A stretch of 64,000 nucleotides of DNA from Fragum whitleyi (taxonomy: Eukaryota; Mollusca; Bivalvia; Cardiida; Cardiidae), in NCBI GenBank assembly GCA_948146395.1, contig OX411552.1, forward strand, positions 5,370,284 through 5,434,283, written 5' to 3'. The notes under the pieces are model-generated. The model saw nothing but the letters and a program-made list of their open reading frames with translations, searched no databases and was not told the origin of the DNA. How positions within the stretch are numbered: the stretch's first letter is position 1; each line of letters begins with the position of its first letter. The position numbers were made by a program, and so were the translations under genes. This document shows, piece by piece, positions 1 through 26,300 of this stretch.

Positions 1-66
1 AAGAACGAAATCACCGATATTTATTATCTCCCTTTGAAAAATATTCATATACGTTCTATGAATAGA
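1..66 (-). mobile_element. MITE-A fragment
   Basis: Carries the internal family sequence (a CGATATTTATTA-CTCCCTTT core followed by an ATATTCATATACGTTC-like stretch). Cut by the window edge. Confidence 0.6.
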
Positions 67-206
67 TTCATGAAAAAAATGAATTAAACAGGGTGAGGGT
101 TAAATGACAGACATTCTACCTTGTTGGCATAAGAGAGGTCGGCTAAAAGAAATAACTACCTCCGTAAGCATTCTCAAACCGATACATTCATATACAAAGT
201 CGTTAA

Positions 207-12997
<12,791 letters not shown>

Positions 12998-13006
12998 AAT
13001 GTCAGA

Positions 13007-13396
13007 TACAGTTAATAATATCGTGAAAATGACATTCATCTCAATCAAAACCATTCTAGATCACACACTTATCGCTCCATTCATTCTTACACACACTCTA
13101 ACCATTCAAAAACGCCCGAAATGCATAAAAAGATAACTACATTCAAAATAAATATAGATAGATAAAAAACGCGATTACATTGATTTAGATGAATTTGTAA
13201 GCATCTGGTCGCTTTTTGAAAAAATATTAGTCTATTTATAGAACTTGTATTTATATACCATCTTGAACAAAATAAGCGGTATTGGATTACCTCCCTTTAA
13301 TTTCAATCTAAACTCACTCCTCTCGTTCATTCAATTTTATTACAAAATCATTCCAATATCATTCGGCTTGTCAATTTCACGATGTTCTTAAGTGTA
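13007..13396 (+). mobile_element. MITE-A copy 9 bp after the PIPOX stop codon
   Basis: TACAGTTAATAATATCGTGA to ACGATGTTCTTAAGTGTA. It would form most of the 3' UTR. Confidence 0.88.
13147..13152 (+). promoter_or_regulatory. Candidate poly(A) signal of the PIPOX-like gene
   Basis: AATAAA 150 bp after the stop codon, inside the MITE-A copy at 13007-13396. It is the first such hexamer I see after the stop. If used, the 3' UTR and its end signal come from the transposable element. Confidence 0.35.
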
Positions 13397-13826
13397 AAAT
13401 GATTTTAGTAAAGTAAAGATTTGAGTAAAGATATATAAGTTTGTGGGATAAATCGGTACAAATTTTAAGATTGAAACCCATGGATGTTGAATAGCTACAC
13501 CGATTCTTAAAATTTATTACACAAACTACATTTTAATGTGCCTGAAAATTCTGAATATTTGAATTTCTGTGAGATACGTCGATTCTTATACTTGATTCCA
13601 CCATGCCTGTGAACATACCGACGTTTATTCTGAGCCCTCAATTTAAATACGAGATACCGCGAGACTTAATAATAACTATATAATGTTTCGTCCAAGATGT
13701 ACAGATTCTAATTTCAGCGCCAATACATCTGTAAAAGCCACAATATAAGTACCATACGTTTTGTCTTTGACATCTGTTAAACGTTACAAGAGTTATGTGG
13801 GCCTTCCTCGACATAAAGTCGATCTA
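13397..13826. other. Space between convergent genes
   Basis: About 430 bp of AT-rich sequence with no coding signal or recognised repeat. It holds the candidate minus-strand poly(A) signal. Confidence 0.4.
13624..13629 (-). promoter_or_regulatory. Candidate poly(A) signal of the DUF1647-like gene
   Basis: TTTATT on the plus strand (AATAAA on the minus), about 200 bp past the stop. The two convergent genes' 3' ends lie within about 830 bp of each other. Confidence 0.3.
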
Positions 13827-14318
13827 TCACAGTCTTTTTGTTCGAATGACGTAACTACCATTGATTTTATTAATTTCGTGTTCATTGGCACGTTTATGGT
13901 AGAGTCGGTTCATTAGTATAGACAAAACTCCTTGATCAAATCGGTGACAGTTAAAGTAAATATCGTCTGTTACCCGAGAACAGTCAACAATGTGTTCAGG
14001 GTTTTCTTTGGTCACAATACAATCACGGATTAATGCACATGATACCCAAGGTTTGAGTAGGTAGTTCTGCTCAAATGGTGTCACGTATGCCACAATAAAA
14101 CGTGCGCCGAATATATTAAGGTCTCTGTACAGGCAAGGTTCTTCTTTCAAAAATTCAAATGTGTCTCGAAAAACTCTATTAGCTACCTTAGCTGGAGTTT
14201 TGGCGGCCAACACTCCTTTGGATTTTGCTTCCTCGATCAGACTACCAATCATAATTGGCTCCTCAAATGCGACTGAAGTATCCATCCAAATTATAAATGG
14301 GTGTTCATTGACGATCAG
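13827..14318 (-). CDS. DUF1647-like exon 5 (C-terminal domain)
   Basis: 492 bp after a TTATTTCAG acceptor, 163 codons and a stop. It carries W-M-D-T-S, K-P-W-V-S-C-A-L-I-R-D-C and C-H-R-F-D-Q-G-V-L. Bases 14319-14372 on this strand are open but are intron: they read as a pyrimidine tract and the acceptor. Confidence 0.87.
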   Translation of the reverse strand: MIVNEHPFIIWMDTSVAFEEPIMIGSLIEEAKSKGVLAAKTPAKVANRVFRDTFEFLKEEPCLYRDLNIFGARFIVAYVTPFEQNYLLKPWVSCALIRDCIVTKENPEHIVDCSRVTDDIYFNCHRFDQGVLSILMNRLYHKRANEHEINKINGSYVIRTKRL

Positions 14319-17300
14319 CTGAAATAATGATAAAAAAATAAATACGTAATAAATACGTTCGTGTTCCATCATGCAGAAAAAAACACTCTGCGAGGTAGAG
14401 ACTCTAGTATTAAGGTCATAGGCCCATAATAGTGCCGCAACGTTTCGGAAGTAATGAACTTTAACAGTGTTAACCTAGGTTTCCTATTGATTTTCATTAG
14501 GAAACCTCGGTCAACATTGTGAAAGATTATGAGTTCCGAAATGATGAAGAACTACATGTATTATATTTACAACACTACCTTAATTAAGTCACAAATAGAT
14601 TTTTCATGGAAACATGTAGAGTTTACCTATGAAATCGTATATATTATTTATTAATCGTTTTGATAAAAAGTTGATCCAAGCATCCGATAATAAAAGGTTG
14701 GAATAGGTATTATTTCCGCTAAGACAAAGATCAGCATGTGGTTGAAATAAAGATATTTTTGTAAGTTTTTTTTTTTTAAATTCAAGGAAAGTAAAATTTT
14801 CATCTAGACCATGGTAAAAAGTGATTATTACCTGTGTATGTATACTGACTGGTTCCCGCAGTTACTGTAGAATGAGCAAAATTCAATTATGAAAAATGGA
14901 ATTCCAGCGATCAGCGTACAGTTAGTTATATCGTGAAATTGATATTCATCTCAATCAAAACAATCCTAAACCGCTCAGTAAGCGCTCCATTCATTTATTC
15001 TTTCATTCATTCAAAAGACTGACTCAACTTACCCCAAAACGCTCCAAATTGACAAAAGAGATAAAATCGACAATTACTTTCGAAATAATTGTAAAAATCG
15101 CAAATTCACGGACGTAATGGAAATTGTTAGCGTCTGACTGGTTCTTGGAGAAATGTGAAGCTATTTTTAGAATTTGTATACATATGTTATTAAAGGGAGG
15201 TAATTATTGTCTCTGTTTTTGTTCATTCAGAACAAATTTAACGGTTTTAGTTTACCTCCCTTTAGGATAATTCAAAACGACACATCGCATTCATTCAATT
15301 TCAAAATCGGTCCTAATTTATTCACCTTGTTAATTTCACGATTCTGTTAACTTTAAAGATATCTTACTTGCTGGTGAGAGTACGGTGTCACTTTTTGAAA
15401 TTATGGAACGTACTTGAAAATGATGACTAGTAAATGAGCGGTGTTCATGAACATTGTTTCTTTCTGACAGCCCGAAAGCCAGACTTATTTACAGATAGGA
15501 ACATTGTGAAATTAACGCTCACCATTCTTTCCAAATACACACCCAATACTATCCAAGAACGCTCAAAAATAACTACAAAAATATAACTAAACAGCTACAT
15601 TCAATATAAAAATCGCATAATAAAGAAGGAAAACACTGACTTACTTCAATTTATTACCGTCTGTTCGTAACACAAAGATATTTATAAAACTGGTGTGCAT
15701 ATATTTTATCATCTCGAACAGAATTAGCGATATTGGATGCCTCCATTAAATTTCTCTCAAACCTGTTCTTCGCACTTATTCAAAATTAACCCAAAATTAT
15801 TCCAATATCATTCAAACTCCCAAGTTCTCGATGTTTTTGGGTTATTTTTACTACATGTGGACAACCAGAAGTCGCATTTCAAAAATTCTTTCACTGGAAG
15901 GTAGATTGAACATTCTAGATTCAGAGAATTAGCACATTGCGAAAAGTTTCGACCCTAGTCAGTCTGCGCAAACCGCATAGTCTGACTAGGGTCGACACTT
16001 TACGCACTACCAAGATTGTCTCTTCTCGCGTGACGGATCACAAATATATACCTGTATTATAATTGGCTTCCAAGCGTAGACCCTGAGAAGGCGAACATGG
16101 GCCGGAAATCTCTCGAACGGAAACTTCCGATATGTACAGTTACATAAATGTCGAATCTGAAATAATTATCCAAATTTAATTTGTTTTTCATTTAATGACT
16201 GTTTCGGAATACCAGCCGAAGTAAGGCTGCGGATCATTACAAAATTATCAGAAACTGAACTTGTCCGCTCAGTTCTATATCGTACCTATGTGAATGACAG
16301 TCATACATTGTAGAATAATTTTCAGTTAACAACATTGTGGAATTTGCAAGATGGATAATTTTGAATTGATTTTGGAATGATATTGAACGAGTGTGTCGAG
16401 CAAGTTTTGAGTGAAGTTAACGGGGGTAATCCAATATCGCTAATTTTGTTCCAAATGAACAAAATTAGCGATATCTATTACCTTCCTTTCATAAAACATA
16501 CGTACTTTTCCGTTTTTGCGTCTTCATGGATCAATCAGACACTTTAAAATCGAAACCAGCCTTTAAATTCGTAGAATTGACTGCCTCGTTGGCCTAGTGG
16601 TAAATGCACTCGACCCGTGACCTGGAGGTTCGTGGTTCGGGCCCCACTGTCGACGGCGTGTGTTTATGGGCAAAACACTTAATAGCCAGCCCTAGTTCAC
16701 CCAGCTGTAGAAATGGGTAGTAGTAGGTTTAAACCACTGCCTCTCTCTCTCTCGGGGACGTGAAAACATCAGGATTAAGTGTTCGAGAGCGATTCAATAA
16801 GCTTAAGATTTCGTCGCAATCGAACTAAAAAGAAAATAGTATAAACTAAAATCGTAGAATTATTTTAACGAATTGAATTAAATGTTGATCGTTTTGAACG
16901 ATTTCTACATGCTTTCAGATGGTTTCGGAGTGTTTATGATCGATTTGAGTGAGTGTTTTGAATGAATGAAATGAGCGCTGAGTGAATGATTTAGAAAGAT
17001 TTCGATCGGACTGAGTGTCATTTTCACGATGTTTTCAACTGTAATAATGATACATGTGACAGATCAGAACCTTCAGACGAAGACTAGATTTGAAAAAGAA
17101 GAAATTAGTTTCTATATGAGAACATTGTACTTTCAATTATCTTTATAATATAAGTCATTGACTGTAATGAAGCTTTGAAATGTAACGTAAACCATTGAAG
17201 TGAAATAAAGTCGGTCAGAATTAAACAAAAATATTAAGCTAGGTCTTTTATCATTTTTTTTTTTACAAAAAAATATTGTAAAAGGAAACTAAGTTATGTC

Positions 17301-20300
17301 ATATCCGAATATTATTTTTTCAATATATAATTTAAAGAAGAATTAGGCTATGAATATTCCGTTAATAAATTGATATTTGGTATGTTGATTAATATATTAT
17401 GAAACAAATATAATAATAAACACAGAACTAGATCTATTGTAAGTTTGTTTAGTTAAGGTAGTGGAATCGTAATAGTCTCTAAACATCTCGGAATTAATGA
17501 TCTTTCACTATGTTGACAGAGGTTTCCAAATGAAATCATTTGGAAACCTCAGTTAACAGTGTTTAAGTACATTACTTCCGAAAATTTGAGGAGCTATTAC
17601 GGGTGGACTACCTTAATATGATGCACGTACATTAGTACTGCACTAACCCCGTGGATTGTACCTGAGTTTCTTCGTCCAAAGTTAATCCAATATCGTATAT
17701 GTACAGTTTAAGATTCGGATATCTCACTCGTGGAACTTTGTTGAAATTTTCCAACCAGACTTTACCTTCCTCGAAGTGATTAGAAGATAGCGCCGTGACA
17801 AAATGTGGAAAGTCTGGCGTGGATTTTAAAACGTTGCTGGGAAAAAGATCTATAAAAGAAAAATGTTCCATTTTGGTATATCGAAGAACAGCGTAAAATG
17901 GAGACCTTATACATTAAAACAAAGAAGAAAATTGTATTGAGCCTACATCATTTTTACTAATTACTCCAGTTTGTAACAGCGTGAAGTGACTAATACCTCA
18001 ATCTAAACCACTCGCTCAGCGTTCCATTCATTCGTTTCAAACACTTACTCAAATCATTCAAAAACGCTCCGGAGTTCTCAAAAAATATTTCGAAATCGAT
18101 CAAACTATCAATATTTTAGTTAAATCGATCAACTTTTATTGGGTGCTGTGGGTTTTATAGTGTTTGATTGTTATGTGAAGACACACAAATTGGAAAGTAC
18201 GTAGATATTTTAAAGGGACGTAATAAATAGCGTTAATTTCGGTCAAAGTTTGCGAAAATTAGCGATAATGGATCACCTCCCTCTATTTTCACTCAAAACT
18301 AGCCAAAATCGTCCCGAAAGCATTCTCCACGTCAATTTTACGGTGTTGATAAATTTATCTTATAATATGATCTACGTTGCCGAAATGAAATAACCCCGTT
18401 GAATATTTTTGATATTACACGGGTGTTATTACACTAGTGGAATAACTATGTAAATGGGGTCAGAGCGAATAGCAACGCTATTTTGTAACAGCGAAAATGA
18501 CGTCATAATCTATGTTTTGTGACGTCATTTTTTAAAACGGCGTTATAAGTTTCGCGGAAAATTGAAACGTTGAATTTCAAGAATTTTGACGATTTTTTGC
18601 TAAAATTCGGGTCATATTATAAACAGAATATAAAATTTGTGCTCATAAAATACAGAATTTATTAAACTCGTCAACTAAAACAGATAAAAACTCGACACAG
18701 CCTCGTTTTTATCTGTTTATAGATGAATCGTTTTATAAATTCAGTATTCAATGACCACTCATTCAATATCCTCTATATATCAAAAATACAGTAACGGTTT
18801 CACAAGTACGATACATGTGAAATTCAAATGTCACCCAATGTATGGTAACGTGATAAATTCAGCCAATTCATTCTACAAGCAGGTCAGTGGGGCCTTTAGG
18901 TTGAAGAATTCTGCAACCCCTACCCCACCTTGTGTGAGTTCTATAAATATAAGAATTATACGAAATGTTAGACCACAATTGCAATCGTACACTTTGTAAA
19001 AGTCTGACCCTCAACTGAAGTTCTTGATACAGTAACAACATCGTAAAATTTAGATTCACGTCGATCAAAAACATTAAAAATCGCTCACACAGCTCTCCAT
19101 TCACTTCTTCAAACCATTCAAAAAGGACAAAATAAAAACGTCAAAAACGCTTTAATGTCGTTCAAACCGATCAACGTTTTATTATATTCAAAACGATAAA
19201 ATAATTGCAATATTTGATAAATTTTCGGTAATTTCATCCATTATGATTAATGTATTACCTCCCCTTGATTTTATTCAACACTCACTCATTCCATATCATT
19301 GTAAAATCATTCATAAATCATTCAACTCGTCGATTTCACGATGTTGCTATGTGTGTCACGAAAATACGAGTGTACATAATGCATATCGATTTTAATATCA
19401 AATTCTGCTTCGAAGTGAATTAAATGTTTTATGACCTGCAAAAGTGTCTTCTATATACAGATAACAACATCGTAAAATTGAATTTCATCTCGATCAAATC
19501 CAATCCTAATCACTCGCTCAGCGCTTTATTTATTCATTCCAAACACTCACTCAAACCATTCAAAAACGCTCAGAAAAATGGTTTCAACAACGCCATTCAA
19601 AATAAATAAAGCTGGAGCAAAATCGCGAATTCAGTGACATAATTGAAATTATATCTTATAATGTGAGACAAATTCCTGAATAGATAGGAAACTATGTTGG
19701 ATCATATTTGTAACAAATCATATATGTAACACCTGTTACATATTTGATCACATACGTAACATGTGTTACATATATGACTCGGAAATCAAACATAAATGTA
19801 ACATATCTTGTGACGAATATGATCGATGCCGGCTTTTGTTTTGACATAAAAGCACATATGTCACAGGTCAATTTTGATTTAAAAACAGTACAAAAGAATG
19901 CATATTTACATCTGAAACTCATTTGTAGCAGGTTTTTATTCACCAGATGGGCCAATATCTTGATACTGATTTGATGTGTCAACTTGTCCATCGTCGTCAT
20001 CGGTGGTGACGTCGACGTCACTCTTTCGCGTCTGCTCCATATTTCCTCAACTCTTTAAAGGATATTCATGAATATAATGTCCGGTATCGTGACAGTCTAG
20101 GCCAACAAGTCGCTAGGCCGCCACGCCACTAGACTGCTAGGTTGCTGGACTGCAAAGTCCACGCCGCTAGACTGCCATACATGCCTGCTAGTCTGCCAAC
20201 TCAAAGCCACAAGGCAGTCTCCTTCACACCACTAAAATGGCAACTTCGCAAACATTATCAAGACGGGACATGATCAATTTTTACATGCACTGCAGATGCG

Positions 20301-23300
20301 CAGGCTGATCTTGGTCTACCAAAGGCGGTAAGACAAGGTTTGTTTCTTAAGGATTTACGTCCCTCGACCGGATCCAGCGTTAGGAATGGCCCTTGTCGCT
20401 GCCAAGTATCAAGGTGTGGACGGTGTACGCTTAATCATGGCTAAATAGACTTTAAGACAACCAATGCCTTGTCCTAGGATAAGCACCTGCTTAGCAGGAA
20501 ATCTGATATTTATATTTACTATTTCAAAATTAGAAAATTTGTAATTAGTCGGGAAAATATTCTGGATTCTCCAAAGAAGCATTCCAGACGTTTTTTGGCG
20601 AACAGCGTAGACCTTGATCAGACTGTGCGGATGCGCAGGCTAATCTGGATTTACGCTAATCGCAAAGTTCCGAAGGGACATTTTTGCGTGACACGCCTCA
20701 TTAAGAGAGGTTTGTCACAAATGAGCAACAACAACAAGATCTAGGAACAATGGATTGTTTTGCAATCGAGAATTAAATCAAAAGTGTAAAGAATATAATG
20801 ATGTTGCCATTGCTTTTAATTGTTTGAATACAAATAGACTACTAAACGTGTTACATATATGCTTCTCATGTCACCCCCCATTTCGGACAAACACATTTGT
20901 AACACACTTTATCTGTTATGAATGTGATCATGTACGTGTAACAAATGTGTTACATATATGATATGTCACAAATATGATCCAACAAAGTTATTATGGAACC
21001 TGTATGCATATTGTATTAAAAAGGTATAAGAAATATCGCTAATTTTGTTGAGGTTAACACAAACTACGAGTTAATATTCCAAGTCTGACTGCGATATTCA
21101 AATAATTTCCTTTCTACCTTTCAAATACGTCTCCACACCCGGGAACTCATATGAGGAGATCTTCGCCTTGATATCATCTAAGGACAGTTCCAAACTTCCA
21201 GAGCAGTTTTCTGCCATTACTCTGTACGGGTTTTCTGATGATTTTATAGTTACTCCATAGTTTATAGTGTCAGTTTTGTTATGGTCGGATGCTGTCGCAT
21301 ACAGGGACGATGATGGACGTTTATCTTTCATGTAGATGTATAAATAAATGAATAAATGAATTATCATGATAATAGATTTAGTAATTACAGGTGTTCCTTG
21401 CGATTAATTCTTTATTTCGCTAAGTTATCAACTATGGCTGCATGATTTTTGTAGACTCTTTGAATACTATCGGATTTAATATTTTGTGACACTTTGCGTG
21501 GCATTTCTATCAATTCAAGTGGACACCTTTGAGCTAGAACAGATAGTTTCAGTTCACAGAAATAGGAAATGTTACAAAATATACAAGGTGAAAGATTTTG
21601 AAATGATTTCGGAATTCAATGAGTGAGAGGTAAGAGGTTTGGATGAAAATGAAGGAAGGTAATGAGGTATCGCCAATTTCCTCAATATTTGGTGAAATTA
21701 TGGATATTCTTTTACCTCACTTTTAAAAGAAAAAAATCCTGTTTCTCTATAAACAGTGACCTCGCGGACGCTTTCGAATCATCTCAAACTAATAAAAAGA
21801 AAAAAAACGGTTTGTTCAATTCAAATGAAGTTGAAAAGATTTATAAACGATTAATGAGTTTTGATGTGAATGGTCTGAGCGAGTGTTTTAATTGAATGAA
21901 TGTTCTGTTGGGTTTTACTTATATATATTTTATAATGGGTACACCCAAGTTGGATGGGTAGCTTGTAGGCCCTTCCTCGAAAAACAAACAAACAAAACAT
22001 AACAAAACAAAACAAAAAACACCTGTGTTTCTACATTAAGTGAAAACTACAAGAAACCTTGGATATGTTCACCAGCTATAATTGCTATATAACTACAATA
22101 CTGTTAAGCTATGGTCACATTTACGGCAATTATCGTAGTAAGTCGTACTCCATTCTACCGTAGGCAAGCCGTGTCACTAATACGATTAATTAAGTTGAAG
22201 TAAGACAAAGTACATTTAACAAAGGTACTATCGAACAGTTTTCGTAGAAAGAAGTACGTTCGGGTAGGAACAACTACGAAGAACTTCGTAAAGATAAGAA
22301 GTTTAATTAGATTAATTATCAATTTTAATTAATGGAAAATTGCCATTTATTTGTTTCCCAAGCCCTGATATCTCTTGTTTGTCATTCTATAGATAAGAAT
22401 CACGATCTTTAAGTATATCATTAGGTTTTAAACGTAGCATTTCGATCAGTCGCCTTCGGGTATTTTAATAAATTTGTTGTAAAAACACGCGAGTTTCAAA
22501 CCATTGATTTCACGTGCACTTCGTGATTAGATTTTATCAATTTCACCGAATCTATTCGTACTCTGAACGTAGTCCAACCCCACTGTTTCCCTGCTTGGTC
22601 GTAGCATTAACTTGGACAGATGTTTATAAAACGGTTTGTACGGTAAACTAGGGTAAACGATACGTTCTAATTCGGCAAGAGTACGATTTAACAAGATCTT
22701 ACTACTTTGAACTACATTCAAACTACGACAGAAAGTCCTTTTTCACCGTAGGGATTTTGAACATGCCCAAGACTTGTGCTGCCACTACGGTAGGATTATA
22801 CGATAGAAGAACGTCCAGTTCACGGTCGACTAGGTGAAACTACGCAGTATACGATAGACGTCGCGCACGGTAATGCGGCACTTAAATGTAACGTCAAAAA
22901 GCGACGTCGATTGTGAGGCGTCTGGTGTTTTTTTGGTTTTTTTTTCAGAAAAAAGTTCACGTTATCATTATATTGCTCACCCTTTCTACACCTATAGCAA
23001 TGTCAGAATATATAGTCATCATTAAAAAATCAAAACTCGCCCCTATCCCTCGCGAAGAATGCAAAATGTCATATCGTTTTCAACTTCGCTGTTTAGACAT
23101 GCGAATACTGGATTAAGCCTTTTGGTAGAGTTATGCTTATTTCCACTCTAAATATGAAGAAGTATTTGGCTAGACGCTTTTTTAAACATTATTCATGTTA
23201 TAATGTTGAGGTAAATCTGACATTATGAAATATTCACTCTATTTTATAGCAATGATCAACTCGAACCAACAGCAGCTTGTTCATAATCAAAGTACTGAAA

Positions 23301-26300
23301 GTACTGATAAGTCGGAATGCGTTCAAGAGATGGTGACCTCAAGCCATTAACGAAGCTGACGCCCCCCCCCCCCCCCCCCCCCCCACTGTTGATCACATAA
23401 TATGTATCGTATTTTGATGGGCGTGTATTAATCAATGTATTTGAACAACGAGGGGTGTTTAAAAACCTGCATCGCAATACAGGCTTGAATCCGATGAAAG
23501 AAATGATAAAAAGGAAGAAATGAGAGAACATAATTCTGCAATAGAAAACAAAGAAAATATACTGGTGCTTACTTTAAATCAATGCACATGTAGAAGATAT
23601 GATTACCATGCGCGAATCGGGAAGAAAAGAGCATAATTGTTCATGAGTATTGTAGGTATTCCGGTGGGACCTGGGGCCTCTTCCAAGAAGAAAAGTCGTA
23701 CGATTAATCTTATGATTATCGTACCATTATATTTAGGATGGTTGTAAATGGCTTCCACATAAAATCTTTGAAAATCATAGACAATTTGGTCATCGTAAAA
23801 TTGATCTTTTGAATCTGCACGTGCAGATCATCTGGTATAAACTTACACGTCCCCTAAATTACAGAACATAAAATCACCATACATACCAAAATAATGTCTA
23901 CTTGTATGTCCAGATACAAATAATGAATATTATTCATTATTTGTATCGCTGCGCTGTCGCGCCGGATGTGTGGAGCATCACAAGACTAATTGAACCTGAT
24001 ACCTCCTGGTAAAATGAGCATGATCACATTTACCAAGTTCCAGGTGAATGTTTCGAGGTCTTAACTTCTAATCTTTCTATCATTATCATTATATTCAATT
24101 ATCATTGTGGTGTGTGTAAAAATGTTAACTTTTATTCCCATACTGAATTCTACAAAAGGATAGATGCAACAACAGAGACCCTAATTTTTTTCTCAATGAC
24201 TATTACTTTTTTCTTGTTTTCAATATTGGTTCATAATTACTTTTATCTGTGAAGCTTTGCGTATGAATGGGACGTATTGTATCAAAATTCGGGTATCCCA
24301 TTCTAACGCTTGCTGATAAAAGTATTTATAATCAATCTTTCATGCGTAAGATGTCGTTGTCGTAGCAGTGTTACTTAATATATAACTTCGATACATTGAA
24401 GTTTCGTTTCTTTACTAAAGACTTATTCACTGTTTGAAAAAAATAAAGGTTCACACTTTGCGTTTACCTAACAGGAAATACTCTCATTTTTATTGTTTGC
24501 GATTTTGCAGCTTTTTAGATGATTGTATATGATATTGTGTTGACTGAAAATACTTGAATTTTCAAATAAGGTTCGCCTGGAGAATGGAACGACGGAGTCT
24601 TTACTGAGACAACTTTTTTTTATTTAGATACGTATAATGAAACATTTCTAGTTAATCTTTATTTTTTGCTTCCCTAAAACAAGTAAAGTTAAGCAATCGT
24701 TTTTAGCCAGGCTCAAAAAAAGGGTTAGTTCCTATACTATAGACATAACAATTTAATACCACTATATTCTGCGACAATCGCACAATTATCATAGAGCTAA
24801 ATCAAACTACAAAATGATTGTGCAGCCATTCTTTCCGGTATATTTTTTTAGCTCACCTGAGCACGAAGTGCTAAAGGTGAGCTATTGGGATCGTAGAATG
24901 TCCGTCGTCCGTCGTCAGTCGTGCGTCGTGCGACGTGCGTCGTGCGTCGTCCACAATTTCTTTAAACATCTTCTCCTCCTAAACCAGTAAGCCAATCTAG
25001 ATGAAACTTGGCAGGGATGTTCCTTGGATCAAGCTCTACCAAAATTGTTAAAATAAATGAAATCCACCCCTAACTTTCCCTTTACCCTTAACAAAAAGGG
25101 TGAAAATTTGAAAATCTTTAAAAATCTTCTTCTCTGAAACCAGAAGGCAGACAGCTTTCATATTTGATATGTAGCATCATCTAGTAGACCTCTACCAAGT
25201 TTGTTCATATCAAGACCCTGGGGTCATATTTGGGCTTTGCCCGGGCTTAGCCCTTTTTACATGGAATCAAAGACTAAAATCTTTAAAAATCTTCTTCTGT
25301 TTAACCAGATGGCAGACAGCTTTAATATTTGGTATGTAGCATCACCTAGTGGGCCTCTACCAAGTTTGTTCATATCAAGACCCTGGGGTCATATTTGGGC
25401 TTTGCACAGGTGCATCCCTTTATCTCTTATGAACACGAAGGGTAAAAAAATGAAAATCTTCAAAAATCTTCTCCTATGAAACCAGAAGGCAAAGAGCTTT
25501 CATATTTGGTATGTAGCATCATCTAGTGGACCTCGACCAAGTTAGTTCATATCAAGACCCTAGGATCATATTTGGGGTCCAACCGGGCGCAACCCTTTTT
25601 ACATAGAATCAAAGAGCGAAAATCTTTTAAAATCTTCCTTAATTGAAACCAAAGAGCACACTGCTTTCATTTGTGGTATGTAGCATCATCTCATGGGCCC
25701 CTACCAAGTTTGTTCATATCAAGACCCTTGGGTCATATTTGGGCTCCACCCTTTCAGCTCATCTGAGCTCATCTATGGGTGAAAATAGGAAAACCTTCTA
25801 AAATCTCTTTCTCTGAAACCAGAAGGCAGACAGCTTTCATATTTAGTATATAGCATCATCTAGTGGACCTCGACCAAGTTTGTTCATATCAAGACCCTGG
25901 GGTCACATTTGGAGTCCACCCGGGTGCATCCCTTTTTACATAGAATCAAAGAGCAAAAAGGCATATCTGTCTTGCTCTTCGCTGAAAACATTCCATGGTA
26001 TTGATCTTAGACAATTATCATCTTTTTGACATCTGCCTATCTAATTAATTTGATGTGCCAGGGGTCAAGGAGACTCAGGTGAGCGATCTAGGAACATCTT
26101 GGTCCTCTTGTTCACTATATTTTACTTGGAAAATTGGCATGTTTAAAGCTTAATAATTGGAAAACCCTCTGCTAAAGTAACAAGAGTCCCATAGTCACAA
26201 TATACGCCGCCACTCTGCTGCTGTTTCACAAAAATACTTGTAGACACTACATATTTTGACAGAACCAAATTCAAAACAATTGCAGACTATATATTTAAAT

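Larger units (their letters stand above)
19456..21065 (+). mobile_element. MITE-A copy interrupted by a 1.29-kb element
   Basis: Left part 19456-19695, right part about 20984-21065 (GGAACCTGTATGCATATTG, then the hairpin core). The family sequence resumes across the insert. The right end is truncated about 50 bp from the exon 2 donor of the DUF1647-like gene. Confidence 0.75.

Noticed and set aside
23256..23531. Minus-strand frame with a Gly run as a possible first exon
   Set aside because: The Gly run is the poly-C tract; the exon at 29755-29875 fits the phase and the anchor better.
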